DNA of 64,000 bases from an uncultured Paracoccaceae bacterium (GTDB lineage Bacteria > Pseudomonadota > Alphaproteobacteria > Rhodobacterales > Rhodobacteraceae): NCBI GenBank assembly GCA_937927675.1, contig CALBSG010000005.1, positions 1-64,000 on the forward strand, read 5' to 3'. Both the position numbers and the translations under genes were made by a program. Below the pieces are notes generated by a model. The model had not been told where the DNA came from, made no database searches, and saw only the letters and a list, made by a program, of their open reading frames with translations. Below, one piece after another: positions 52,044 through 60,418 of the stretch. Numbering within the stretch: position 1 is the first letter of the stretch; every line of letters starts with the position of its first letter.

Positions 52044-52068
52044 AACGCCGCTTGAGCGCAAGGGTTCC
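52044..52068 (-). promoter_or_regulatory. EcfG-type promoter for the 162-aa exported protein
   Basis: Minus strand GGAAC-N16-CGTT, exact match, in the gap between phyR and the exported-protein gene. Predicted start near 52036. Confidence 0.8.
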
Positions 52069-52086
52069 CCTTTGTACCCCGCGAGA

Positions 52087-52938
52087 TCAGGCGGTCAGCG
52101 TCTCGGTGCTGGCAAAGAACATCGCCTGTGACACGGCAGAATAGATCTGCTCTTCGGTAAAAGGCTTGGTGATAAGAAACGTCGGTTCCGGGCGCGTGCC
52201 GGTCAACAGTCGTTCAGGGAACGCGGTGATAAAGATCACCGGCAGCGCATTGAATTGCGACAGGATGTCATTGACAGCATCAATCCCCGAGGAGCGGTCC
52301 GCAAGCTGAATATCGGCGAGGATGAGATCGGGGCGATCGCGAAGCGCCAGACTGACGGCTTCGCTGCGGGTGGCGGCAATGCCGGTCACTGCATGGCCCA
52401 TTTCCTGCACGATGGTCGACAGGTTCATCGCAATGATGGCTTCGTCCTCGATGACAAGCACCTTGCCCGCAACCGAGGCCTCCATTTCCTGCAAGGCGAC
52501 CTGAATCAAATGGGCGACGTCCTTGGTTCCAATCTGCATGATCGCCGCGATTTCTGGCTGCGCAAACCCCTCGATCACATTCAAGAGCAAGGCTTCGCGT
52601 GTGTTCGGGGTCAGCATCGCCATATGGGCCTGCGCTCTGGCCGACAGCGGGGTGTCGGCATCGCCCACGGGCGCACCGGCACTGGCCCAGACCAGATGAA
52701 AAGCATGAAACAACCCGACCTTGGGATCATCACCGGCACGCAGCACAGACGGATCTTCCAGAACGGCTTCAAGCGTGGCGGCGGCAAAGGAATCACCGCT
52801 GGTCTGACTGCCGGTCAAGGCACGGGCATAGCGGCGCAGATAGGGAAGATGGCCTGCGACAAGGCTGGCCAGATCAAGCCGCGGGCGCGTCGGCATCCCC
52901 TGCGCAGCCGATGACCCGGTTTGCGGCGCTGACGTCAT
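52087..52938 (-). CDS. phyR: PhyR, general stress response anti-anti-sigma response regulator
   Basis: When phosphorylated, PhyR binds NepR and frees EcfG. GGGAGA fixes the start at MTSAPQTGSSAAQ (283 aa); the longer frame crosses the promoter. The N-terminal half (~20-155) is a sigma-factor mimic of EcfG (HLPYLRRYARALTGSQ, TREALLLNVIEGFAQPEIAAIM); the C-terminal receiver has Glu164/Asp165, phospho-Asp209 (LILADIQ), Thr238 and Lys258 (ITKPF). All phosphorylation residues are intact. It is divergent from nepR across a symmetric EcfG-type promoter. Confidence 0.95.
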   Translation of the reverse strand: MTSAPQTGSSAAQGMPTRPRLDLASLVAGHLPYLRRYARALTGSQTSGDSFAAATLEAVLEDPSVLRAGDDPKVGLFHAFHLVWASAGAPVGDADTPLSARAQAHMAMLTPNTREALLLNVIEGFAQPEIAAIMQIGTKDVAHLIQVALQEMEASVAGKVLVIEDEAIIAMNLSTIVQEMGHAVTGIAATRSEAVSLALRDRPDLILADIQLADRSSGIDAVNDILSQFNALPVIFITAFPERLLTGTRPEPTFLITKPFTEEQIYSAVSQAMFFASTETLTA

Positions 52939-52964
52939 GATTTTCTCCCTTGGCGAACTTTTCT

Positions 52965-52999
52965 GGGAACCAAACACTGGGAAGATGAGTTTGGTTCCC
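52965..52999. promoter_or_regulatory. Symmetric divergent EcfG-type promoter between phyR and nepR
   Basis: Perfect 11-bp arms GGGAACCAAAC (52965-52975) and GTTTGGTTCCC (52989-52999). Read on the plus strand it is GGAAC-N17-AGTT (52966-52991) toward nepR; on the minus strand GGAAC-N17-TGTT (52973-52998) toward phyR. Each -35 overlaps the -10 region of the opposite promoter. Confidence 0.85.
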
Positions 53000-53023
53000 T
53001 ATAGTTAGAAAGATGCGTGAAAA

Positions 53024-53221
53024 ATGATGGACACTGACATGTCTGACAAAGCGCCCAGATCCAGAATCAAGGATCAGATCGACGCGAACCTGAAGCGCAT
53101 CTATGACGATATCACGAAAGAAGAAGTGCCGGAACGGTTCCGGCTTTTGCTGGACCAACTGCGCACAAAATCGCTGGAGGAACCTGCCCCGCCGCCCCAC
53201 AGGACTGGGGATGAGCCATGA
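53024..53221 (+). CDS. nepR: NepR, anti-sigma factor of EcfG
   Basis: NepR holds EcfG inactive until PhyR~P binds it. The 65-aa protein has the family core: RIKDQIDANLKRIYDDITKEEVPERFRLLLDQLR in outline (helix 1 IDANLKRIYDD, linker EEVPERF, helix 2). Start at MMDTDMSDKAPRSR; a later ATG (53039) giving MSDKAPRS is possible. It overlaps ecfG by 4 bp (ATGA), the standard nepR-ecfG coupling that keeps the anti-sigma and sigma in balance. Confidence 0.93.
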   Translation: MMDTDMSDKAPRSRIKDQIDANLKRIYDDITKEEVPERFRLLLDQLRTKSLEEPAPPPHRTGDEP

Positions 53222-53832
53222 CAAGGCAGCGGAACGACGCCGTATGTGACCCCGCTGCCGCGGCAGCCGACAAACCGGTGGAAGATTTCCGCGATCATCT
53301 GGTTGACCATCTTGGGCCGCTGCGGGCCTTTGCGCTCAGCCTGACACGCAGCAGGCCGGCCGCCGATGATCTGGTGCAGGATACCATCGTAAAAGCGTGG
53401 ACCAATGCCGAGAAATTTGCGCCGGGCAGCAACCTTCAGGCTTGGCTTTTCACCATCCTGCGGAACACTTATTTCTCGACGATCCGCAAGCGCCGCCGCG
53501 AAGTGAGCGATCCCGATGGCAGCTATGCCCTGCGCCTTTCCGTCAAACCCGATCATGATGGTCGTCTGGCCTACAGTGATTTTGAACGTGCCTTTGCCAA
53601 GCTTTCGGACGAACATCGCGAAGTGTTGATGCTGGTCGGTGCCTCCGGTTTTTCCTGTGAAGAGGCTGCCGAGATGATGGGCGTCGCCGTGGGCACCGTG
53701 AAAAGCCGGGCAAGCCGAGCCCGGTCGCGGCTGGCAAGATTGATGGGGCTGGCAGAGGGCGAAAGCGTGCTGACCGATGCGGATCAAACCACGATGGCGG
53801 TGACAGGACGACCCGGGGCGCATGCGGCATGA
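53218..53832 (+). CDS. ecfG: EcfG, general stress response ECF sigma factor
   Basis: EcfG (ECF15) directs RNA polymerase to stress promoters of type GGAAC-N16/17-CGTT, which occur many times in this region. The 204-aa protein has region 2 (LGPLRAFALSLTRSRPAADDLVQDTIVKAW, NLQAWLFTILRNTYFS) and region 4 (LSDEHREVLMLVGASGFSCEEAAEMMG, VGTVKSRASRARSRLARLMG). It overlaps nepR and the downstream kinase gene by 4 bp each, so all three are coupled. A short C-terminal extension follows region 4. Confidence 0.96.
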   Translation: MTRQRNDAVCDPAAAAADKPVEDFRDHLVDHLGPLRAFALSLTRSRPAADDLVQDTIVKAWTNAEKFAPGSNLQAWLFTILRNTYFSTIRKRRREVSDPDGSYALRLSVKPDHDGRLAYSDFERAFAKLSDEHREVLMLVGASGFSCEEAAEMMGVAVGTVKSRASRARSRLARLMGLAEGESVLTDADQTTMAVTGRPGAHAA

Positions 53833-55583
53833 CGGCCGGGCGGGGGTCACGCGCGCAACCGGGCCAAGGCCGCCTTGCCTCGCGTTTTGCCGTGATCCTT
53901 GCGCTGGCACTGTTGCCGATCGGCGCGGCATCGGTGATGCAGACCCGCACACTGGAAGACGAATTGCGCAATCGGGCCGAAAGCGGATTGCTTGGTGCAA
54001 CGCTGCAGGTCGCAGAACACGAAACCAGCATGATCCGCGCCGCGCAGGGCATGGTGGCCGCTTTGGCCCAAGCGCTGCCTGACGTTGCGGGCGACGCGGC
54101 ACGCTGCCAGGATTTGATGCGGCGGCTGAAGGGAGAGATGCCACAAGCCACCCTGATCGCCTTTGTGCCGATGGACGGGCAGATGCGGTGTTCTTCTGTT
54201 GGGCGTGCCCATGACTTCACCGACAATCCGAATTTCCTGTTTTTACGCGATCAGGAAAAGCCGTCGCTGCGGGTCAGCCGCAAGGGCAGCATCTCGCAGA
54301 CCTCGATTCTGGCGGTGACCCATCCGGTGCGCGATGCGGCAGGGAAAAAGACCGGATACGCCGTCATTTCGCTGCCTCATAGCGCGTTGGAGGCCCAGCA
54401 CGGTCACCTGTCACCAGACCCTCAGGGGCAACAGGACTTGCTGTTTTTCTGGAGCTTTGATCGCACTGGCGAGGTGATGACCGCCAACATTGATCTTGAT
54501 GAGGCCGCCCGCCGTCTGCCGGCAGAACCGCCGCTTGCCGAATTGGTTGGCCAGTCACGGCAGGTCTTTCAAGCACTGTCTCGGCTGGGAAACCTGCGCA
54601 CCTATGCTGTCGCCCCGGTCATTAAGGGCGAACTTTACTTGATGAGCAGTTGGCGCAACGACGATAATCGGTTGATCGCGCAGGTGCGGCTGGCAAATTA
54701 TCTGACCCCGCTCCTGATGTGGAGTGTCGGGCTTTTGGTGGCCGCTTGGGCCGCAGAACGGCTGGTCACGCGCCATGTGCGCACGTTGCACCGGGCGATC
54801 ACCCGCTTTGCCCAAGGTGACAGGCGGTTGGAGCCGCCCCGGCTGCGCAGCGCCCCTGCTGAATTGCGCGATCTGGGTGCGGCTTACCGGCTGATGACCG
54901 AAAACATCACCCGCGGCGAGGCGGAACTGGAAGACCTTTTGCACCAAAAGGAAGTCCTGCTGCGCGAGGTGCATCATCGGGTGAAGAACAACCTGCAACT
55001 GATCGCCTCGATCATGAATATCCAGATTCGCAAAACCACCAGCCAAGAGGCCAAGTCGCTGCTGAAAGATCTCCGCGACAGGGTGATGAGCCTCGCCACC
55101 ATCCACCGCGGCCTGTATCAGACCTCGGGGCAAGCCGACGTCACCGTGCGTGAATTATTTTCTGAAATCATTCGGCAAATCAGCGGCTTGCAATCCCCCG
55201 CCGGTGCGGCCGTCCATGTCGCGCTGGATGTTGACGAGCTGCGGCTTGCGCCGGAACAGGCGGTGCCCTTGGCGCTTTTGATGACCGAGGCCGTATCGGC
55301 AGCGCTGAATCAGCCCAACCGGCCAGAGCGGATCAGCGTGGCGCTGCACCAGTTGGACGAAAGCACGGCCAAACTTGAAGTAAACGCCGAGTATCCCGAT
55401 GGCGTCGGGTCGGCGCAAAATGCGGATACCGGGATTGGCCTGCAACTTATGACGGCGTTTGCACAACAACTGGGTGCAACACCAATGATCGAGGACCGAC
55501 CGACACAAAGGGCAACCTGCGTGACGTTCCACCTTCAGGCCCTGCGGCGGCAAACGACACCTGACGAGCACCCCATAAAATAA
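53829..55583 (+). CDS. Membrane sensor histidine kinase (HisKA_2 type) with degenerate N-box
   Basis: A 584-aa kinase coupled to ecfG by a 4-bp overlap, hence the presumed PhyR kinase or phosphatase. It has an N-terminal membrane helix (~18-38), a periplasmic sensor (~40-290) with Cys residues and CHASE-like character, a second membrane helix (~293-313), a HAMP-like linker, and a HisKA_2 domain with LREVHHRVKNNLQLIASIMN (His near 380). In the ATPase domain the usual NELVTNALKHA-type N-box reads TEAVSAALNQP, so the Mg-binding Asn is lost, while PDGVG and GIGLQLM remain. ATP binding may be weak, so it could act mainly as a phosphatase or scaffold. Confidence 0.9.
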   Translation: MTAGRGSRAQPGQGRLASRFAVILALALLPIGAASVMQTRTLEDELRNRAESGLLGATLQVAEHETSMIRAAQGMVAALAQALPDVAGDAARCQDLMRRLKGEMPQATLIAFVPMDGQMRCSSVGRAHDFTDNPNFLFLRDQEKPSLRVSRKGSISQTSILAVTHPVRDAAGKKTGYAVISLPHSALEAQHGHLSPDPQGQQDLLFFWSFDRTGEVMTANIDLDEAARRLPAEPPLAELVGQSRQVFQALSRLGNLRTYAVAPVIKGELYLMSSWRNDDNRLIAQVRLANYLTPLLMWSVGLLVAAWAAERLVTRHVRTLHRAITRFAQGDRRLEPPRLRSAPAELRDLGAAYRLMTENITRGEAELEDLLHQKEVLLREVHHRVKNNLQLIASIMNIQIRKTTSQEAKSLLKDLRDRVMSLATIHRGLYQTSGQADVTVRELFSEIIRQISGLQSPAGAAVHVALDVDELRLAPEQAVPLALLMTEAVSAALNQPNRPERISVALHQLDESTAKLEVNAEYPDGVGSAQNADTGIGLQLMTAFAQQLGATPMIEDRPTQRATCVTFHLQALRRQTTPDEHPIK

Positions 55584-55760
55584 GTTTTCAAAACCGGGAA
55601 CCTTTCGCCGCGTTGAGGCATTTCCTCGTCACCTAACACAAGTCAAGAACCGCGGAATTCGTTCGGGCTAACGTAGCTTGGCGGCCCACCTGCCGATTTG
55701 AGGAATGAACGCTCCGGGACTGCGGGGGACGCCGCGGGATAGCTCGATCAAAGGTTGGAA
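55584..55760. other. Spacer between the stress kinase and the nos region
   Basis: No gene. A GGAAC (55598-55602) is present, but the CGTT that follows is only 9 nt away, so it is not an EcfG-type promoter. An AGTCAAG half-site of FNR type lies at 55641-55647. Confidence 0.35.
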
Positions 55761-56225
55761 ATGCGCCTTCGCTTTCTGCTTTGGATATTTCTGTCGATGG
55801 CCCTGGGTCTGGCGGGGGCGGCGCGATCTTCCATGCTTGCGACAGCGGGCTTCCATCAGATTCAGATCTGCGCGAATGGCCAAGAACAGGACCTTTTGCT
55901 GGATGCCGCTGGCAAGCCCGCCGCGGATCGGCCCGCCTGCGGGCATTGCCCGGACTGTGTGCCCAGCCCACTTGCCTTGACCGAAACCCTTCCCGGCCTT
56001 TCACCTGTCACCACCGTCCGCGCGCTGCGCCCCCTGCGCCGTCAGCCACAGCCACCCAAGCAACACCGGGCGCCGCAACCACGCGGCCCCCCAACGCCAT
56101 CCAACATCCGGCGAGTTTTCAACCGTCGCTGCGGGTATTCCCTGTCCCACCTGACTTTGGTCAAGTGGGATGCGGCACAGCCGTGGCAAAGCTCCGGGTG
56201 TATCCATTTGGACACCCGCCGATGA
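55761..56225 (+). CDS. Small exported Cys-containing protein upstream of nosR
   Basis: Start MRLRFLLWIFLSMALGLAGAARSS (an ATG two codons earlier is possible), with AAGG about 8 nt upstream. The signal peptide is followed by FHQIQICANGQEQDLLLDAAG and a metal-binding-like CGHCPDC, resembling the DUF2946 type of small copper-associated exported proteins. The second half is Arg/Pro-rich and ends at a TGA overlapping the nosR ATG. The tight ATGA overlap supports the full 154-aa frame, but the tail has atypical composition and holds an FNR-type box, so the functional protein may be shorter. Confidence 0.6.
   Translation: MRLRFLLWIFLSMALGLAGAARSSMLATAGFHQIQICANGQEQDLLLDAAGKPAADRPACGHCPDCVPSPLALTETLPGLSPVTTVRALRPLRRQPQPPKQHRAPQPRGPPTPSNIRRVFNRRCGYSLSHLTLVKWDAAQPWQSSGCIHLDTRR
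56151..56164. promoter_or_regulatory. FNR/NnrR-type box upstream of nosR
   Basis: CTGAC-TTTG-GTCAA, one mismatch from TTGAC-N4-GTCAA. Its centre is 64 bp before the nosR ATG. A class II site would place the start near 56199, giving a ~23-nt leader. Confidence 0.7.
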
Positions 56226-58444
56226 CCTATGCCTTGCCCCAACTTCGCCGTCTTGCCCGGATTTTCGCAGCCCTTGCAGCGCTTTGGCTGACAACGCTTC
56301 CGGTGCAGGCCGAAAGTGTGCTGGAAAAATTCCTGACCGAAGTTGCCGCCGCGGATCTGGTGCCGGGCGCAGATGGCTATGGTCCGTTGCGCGATGACGT
56401 TCCGGTTGCACCCGTTCTGAAGGGCGGCGAAACAATCGGCTGGGCCTTTGTCACCTCGGATTTCGTGGGCACGACCGGCTATTCCGGCAAACCGATTCAC
56501 ACGCTGGTCGCCCTAGACCCGCAGGCGCATGTCATGGGCGTGCGGTTGGTCAAACATTCCGAACCCATCGTGCTGATCGGGATCCCCGAAGCCAAGGTGA
56601 AAGCCATGGTCGAAGGCTATATTGGTCTTGATCTGGTGGCCGAAGCACAGTCAGGCGGCGAAAGCCATGATGTAGATATCATCTCGGGTGCGACCGTTAC
56701 GGTGATGGTGATTGACGACAGCATCGTGCGCTCGGGGCTGAAGGTGGCGCGCGCACTGGGGCTGGGTGGGCTGAAGGTAGAGAACACCGCTGCTGGCCCG
56801 GCCTTTGAAATCAATCCCGACGCCGTGGCACCTAAAGACTGGACCGCGATGGAAGGCGACGGGACGCTGCGGCGTCTGGCGTTGGATGTCGGACAGGTGA
56901 ACACCGCCTTTGCCGGCTTGGAAGACAAACGCGCCGCCGAACGCGCCCTGACCGAGCCGCCCGAAACCAATTTCATCGAAATGCAAACCGCGCTCGTATC
57001 GGTTCCGGCCATCGGCAAGGCGGTTCTGGGTGAGGCAGAGCAGGCCAATCTGGCTGCATGGTTGCAACCGGGGGATCACGCCATCGTGGTCGTCGGGCGG
57101 GGGATCTATTCGTTCAAAGGCTCGGGCTATGTGCGCGGCGGCATCTTTGACCGCATCGTGCTTATTCAGGACGACGTCTCGGTGCGGTTCCGTGACCGGA
57201 TGCACAAGCGACTGGTTTCGGTTGTCGCCAATGGCGCCCCAGAGTTTACCGAGGCTGATCTGTTCAAGATCCCGGCCGATACCGGTTTTGACCCCACAAA
57301 ACCCTTTCGCCTGCAGCTGTTGGTGCAGCGGGAGGTCGGGCCGATTGAAAAGCTGTTCACCACCTTTGATCTTGGCTACCAACTGCCGCAAAGCTATCTG
57401 CGGGCGGTTCCCAAAGCCTCACCTGCCGAGCCCAGCGCCGCAGAAACGCTGGCCGATGCCGACGAAGACAGCGCGCAAGCCGCCCTGTGGAAAAAGATCT
57501 GGGCCGACAGCAAGCCCGAGATCATTGGCCTTGGCCTCATGCTGTTCGTCCTGACAGCGGTGTTCTTTTTCCAAGGCATCGCGACCCGCAATGCCCGCGC
57601 CTTTTTCTGGTTCCGCATGGGGTTCCTGACTGTCACGCTGGTCTTTCTTGGCTTTTGGGCCAATGCGCAGCTTTCTGTCGTCAACCTGATGGCGCTGTTT
57701 GGGGCGCTGATGAACGGGTTCAGCTGGCAAGCCTTCCTGTTGGACCCGCTGACCTTTATCCTGTGGTTCTCGGTGGCCGCCGCGCTGCTGTTCTGGGGCC
57801 GCGGCGCCTATTGCGGCTGGCTGTGCCCCTTTGGCGCGTTGCAAGAGCTGACCAACCGCATCGCCCGCGCGCTCCACATTCCGCAATGGACTCTGCCTTG
57901 GGGCCTGCACGAGCGGCTTTGGCCCTTGAAATACATGATTTTCCTTGGCCTGTTCGGTGTCAGCCTGATGAGCATCGAACAAGCCGAACATCTGGCCGAG
58001 GTCGAACCGTTCAAGACCGCCATCATCCTGAAATTCGTGCGCGCTTGGCCCTTTGTTGCCTATGTGGCGGCACTTCTGATCGCCGGGCTGTTCGTCGAAC
58101 GGTTCTACTGCCGCTACCTGTGCCCGCTTGGCGCGGCGCTGGCCATCCCGGCCCGGATCCGCATGTTCGACTGGCTGAAGCGCTATAACGAATGTGGCAG
58201 CCCCTGCCAGACCTGCGCGAACCAATGCCCCGTTCAGGCGATCCATCCGACGGGCGAGATCAACCCGAACGAATGCGTGAACTGCCTGCATTGTCAGGTG
58301 CTCTACCAGTCCAAGACCCTGTGTCCTGTGGTCATCAAGAAACTGAAGCGGCGCGACGCCGTTGCAGCCAGTCCGGCGCGCGATCTGTCGAACCATCCCA
58401 ATATCGCGGCCAAGCTTGCCACCCCTCCAAACCTTACTCATTAA
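56222..58444 (+). CDS. nosR: NosR, membrane flavo-iron-sulfur protein for nitrous oxide reduction
   Basis: NosR supplies electrons to, and aids maturation of, NosZ. The 740-aa protein has a signal/membrane start (MTYALPQLRRLARIFAALAAL) and a periplasmic FMN-binding domain with the flavinylation motif DIISGAT (Thr near 158). Several membrane helices follow (from ~435), with CGWLCPFG and CRYLCPLG loops. C-terminal 4Fe-4S clusters are formed by CGSPCQTCANQCP and CVNCLHCQ. All expected features are present. The ATG overlaps the upstream ORF by 4 bp. nosZ follows 12 bp later. Confidence 0.96.
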   Translation: MTYALPQLRRLARIFAALAALWLTTLPVQAESVLEKFLTEVAAADLVPGADGYGPLRDDVPVAPVLKGGETIGWAFVTSDFVGTTGYSGKPIHTLVALDPQAHVMGVRLVKHSEPIVLIGIPEAKVKAMVEGYIGLDLVAEAQSGGESHDVDIISGATVTVMVIDDSIVRSGLKVARALGLGGLKVENTAAGPAFEINPDAVAPKDWTAMEGDGTLRRLALDVGQVNTAFAGLEDKRAAERALTEPPETNFIEMQTALVSVPAIGKAVLGEAEQANLAAWLQPGDHAIVVVGRGIYSFKGSGYVRGGIFDRIVLIQDDVSVRFRDRMHKRLVSVVANGAPEFTEADLFKIPADTGFDPTKPFRLQLLVQREVGPIEKLFTTFDLGYQLPQSYLRAVPKASPAEPSAAETLADADEDSAQAALWKKIWADSKPEIIGLGLMLFVLTAVFFFQGIATRNARAFFWFRMGFLTVTLVFLGFWANAQLSVVNLMALFGALMNGFSWQAFLLDPLTFILWFSVAAALLFWGRGAYCGWLCPFGALQELTNRIARALHIPQWTLPWGLHERLWPLKYMIFLGLFGVSLMSIEQAEHLAEVEPFKTAIILKFVRAWPFVAYVAALLIAGLFVERFYCRYLCPLGAALAIPARIRMFDWLKRYNECGSPCQTCANQCPVQAIHPTGEINPNECVNCLHCQVLYQSKTLCPVVIKKLKRRDAVAASPARDLSNHPNIAAKLATPPNLTH

Positions 58445-58456
58445 AGGAGATTAAAC

Positions 58457-60415
58457 ATGTCAGACGATCCTAAACCCGGCCTGTCCCGCCGCGCGCTTCT
58501 GGGGGCAACCGCTGGCGGCGCTGCCGCGGCAGGTGCCTTTGGCGGCGGCCGTTTGGCGCTGACCGGGGGGCTTTTTGGCCTTGGCGGTAGCTTGGCAACA
58601 GCGGGAGCCGCACAGGCCGCCACGGCCGAGGGATTCGAAGTGGCCCCCGGCCAATTGGACACCCATTATGGCTTTTGGTCGTCGGGTCAGACCGGCGAGA
58701 TGCGCATCCTTGGTATCCCGTCGATGCGCGAATTGATGCGGGTTCCGGTGTTCAACCGCTGTTCGGCGACTGGCTGGGGGCAAACCGATGAATCGGTGCG
58801 CATCCATCAGCGCACGATGACCGAAAAGACCAAGAAACATCTGGCTGCCAACGGCAAGAAGATCCACGACAACGGCGATTTGCACCACGTTCACATGTCG
58901 TTCACCGACGGCAAATATGACGGGCAATACCTGTTCATGAATGACAAGGCGAACACCCGCGTCGCCCGTGTGCGCGCTGATGTGATGAAGTGCGACGCCA
59001 TTCTGGAAGTTCCCAACGCCAAGGCCATTCACGGCATGCGGCCGCAGAAATTCCCGAAGACCACCTATGTCTTCTGCAACGGCGAGGATGAGGCCCCGCT
59101 GGTCAACGATGGCTCGACCATGAATGATGTGTCGACCTATGTGAACATCTTCACCGCCGTCGATGCCGACAAATGGCTGCCGGCTTGGCAGGTGATGGTG
59201 TCGGGCAACCTCGACAACTGCGATGCCGATTACGAAGGCAAATGGGCCTTTTCGACCAGCTACAACTCGGAAATGGGCATGACGCTGGCGGACATGACCG
59301 CCGCCGAGATGGACCATGTGGTGATCTTCAACATCGCCGCGATTGAGGCCGCCGTTGCAGCCGGCGAAGGGCAAGAGTTGAACGGTGTGCAGGTTCTGGA
59401 TGGCCGCAAGGACGCCAACAGCAACTTCACCCGCTATATCCCGATCGCCAACAACCCGCATGGTTGCAACATGGCACCGGACAAAAAGCACCTGTGCATC
59501 GGCGGCAAGCTGTCGCCCACCGTCACCGTGCTGGATGTGACCAAGTTCGACGCGCTGTTTGAAAAGCCCGCTGCCGAGGTTGACCTGCGCAGCCCCGTGG
59601 TTGCCGAGCCGGAACTGGGTCTTGGCCCGTTGCACACCGCCTTTGACGGCAAAGGCAATGCCTATACATCGCTCTTCCTCGACAGTCAGGTGGTGAAGTG
59701 GAACATCGAGGACGCGATCAAGGCCTATGCCGGCGAAAAGATCGACCCGATCAAGGACAAGCTGGACGTGCAATACCAGCCCGGCCACCTGAAAACCGTG
59801 ATGGGCGAGACGCTGGAAGCCGAAAGCAAATGGCTGGTCTGTCTGTGCAAATTCTCGAAAGACCGCTTCTTGAACGTTGGTCCGCTGAAGCCTGAGAACG
59901 ATCAGCTGATCGACATTTCCGGCGACAAGATGGTTGTGGTGCATGACGGCCCGAACTTTGCCGAACCGCACGACGCCATTGCCGTAGCTGCCGCCAAGAT
60001 GACCAACATCCGTTCGGCATGGGACCGGCAGGATCCGATGTGGGCAGAAACCCGCAAGCAAGCCGAAGCCGACGGCGTCAATCTGGACGAATGGGCCGAC
60101 AAGGTTGTGCGCGATGGCAACAAGGTGCGGGTCTATATGACCAGCCAAGCGCCGTCCTTCAGTCTGGAAAGCTTCACCGTCAAGGAAGGCGACGAGGTCA
60201 CGGTCATCATCACCAACCTTGATGACATCGACGATCTGACCCACGGCTTCACCATGGGCAACCATGGCGTGGCGATGGAAATCGGGCCGCAGGCGACCAG
60301 CTCGATCACCTTCGTTGCGGCCAATGCCGGGGTTTACTGGTACTATTGCCAGTGGTTCTGCCACGCCCTGCATATGGAGATGCGCGGCCGGATGTTCGTT
60401 GAGCCAAAAGCCTGA
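58457..60415 (+). CDS. nosZ: Nitrous oxide reductase NosZ, clade I (Tat-exported)
   Basis: NosZ reduces N2O to N2 in the periplasm, the last step of denitrification. A clear Tat signal (LSRRALLGATAGGAAAAG) marks clade I. The 652-aa protein has the seven-bladed propeller with CuZ His ligands (DLHHVHMSFTDG early; GPLHTAFDGKGNAYTS, NFAEPHDAI later) and the C-terminal cupredoxin CuA site CQWFCHALHMEM near 631. All copper ligands seen are intact. AAAGGAGA precedes the ATG. nosD begins 3 bp after the stop. Confidence 0.98.
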   Translation: MSDDPKPGLSRRALLGATAGGAAAAGAFGGGRLALTGGLFGLGGSLATAGAAQAATAEGFEVAPGQLDTHYGFWSSGQTGEMRILGIPSMRELMRVPVFNRCSATGWGQTDESVRIHQRTMTEKTKKHLAANGKKIHDNGDLHHVHMSFTDGKYDGQYLFMNDKANTRVARVRADVMKCDAILEVPNAKAIHGMRPQKFPKTTYVFCNGEDEAPLVNDGSTMNDVSTYVNIFTAVDADKWLPAWQVMVSGNLDNCDADYEGKWAFSTSYNSEMGMTLADMTAAEMDHVVIFNIAAIEAAVAAGEGQELNGVQVLDGRKDANSNFTRYIPIANNPHGCNMAPDKKHLCIGGKLSPTVTVLDVTKFDALFEKPAAEVDLRSPVVAEPELGLGPLHTAFDGKGNAYTSLFLDSQVVKWNIEDAIKAYAGEKIDPIKDKLDVQYQPGHLKTVMGETLEAESKWLVCLCKFSKDRFLNVGPLKPENDQLIDISGDKMVVVHDGPNFAEPHDAIAVAAAKMTNIRSAWDRQDPMWAETRKQAEADGVNLDEWADKVVRDGNKVRVYMTSQAPSFSLESFTVKEGDEVTVIITNLDDIDDLTHGFTMGNHGVAMEIGPQATSSITFVAANAGVYWYYCQWFCHALHMEMRGRMFVEPKA

Positions 60416-60418
60416 TCC

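Noticed and set aside
55598..55614. GGAAC followed by CGTT upstream of the nos region
   Set aside because: The spacing is 9 nt, not 16-17, so it does not fit an EcfG promoter.
55781..56221. N-terminal extension of NosR upstream of 56222
   Set aside because: The extra 147 residues are Pro/Arg-rich with no homology to NosR; the normal NosR membrane/signal start is at 56222, and another frame there encodes the exported Cys-containing protein.
58460..60373. 637-aa minus-strand ORF opposite nosZ
   Set aside because: His/Val/Gly-rich shadow of nosZ, whose copper motifs and Tat signal are unambiguous.
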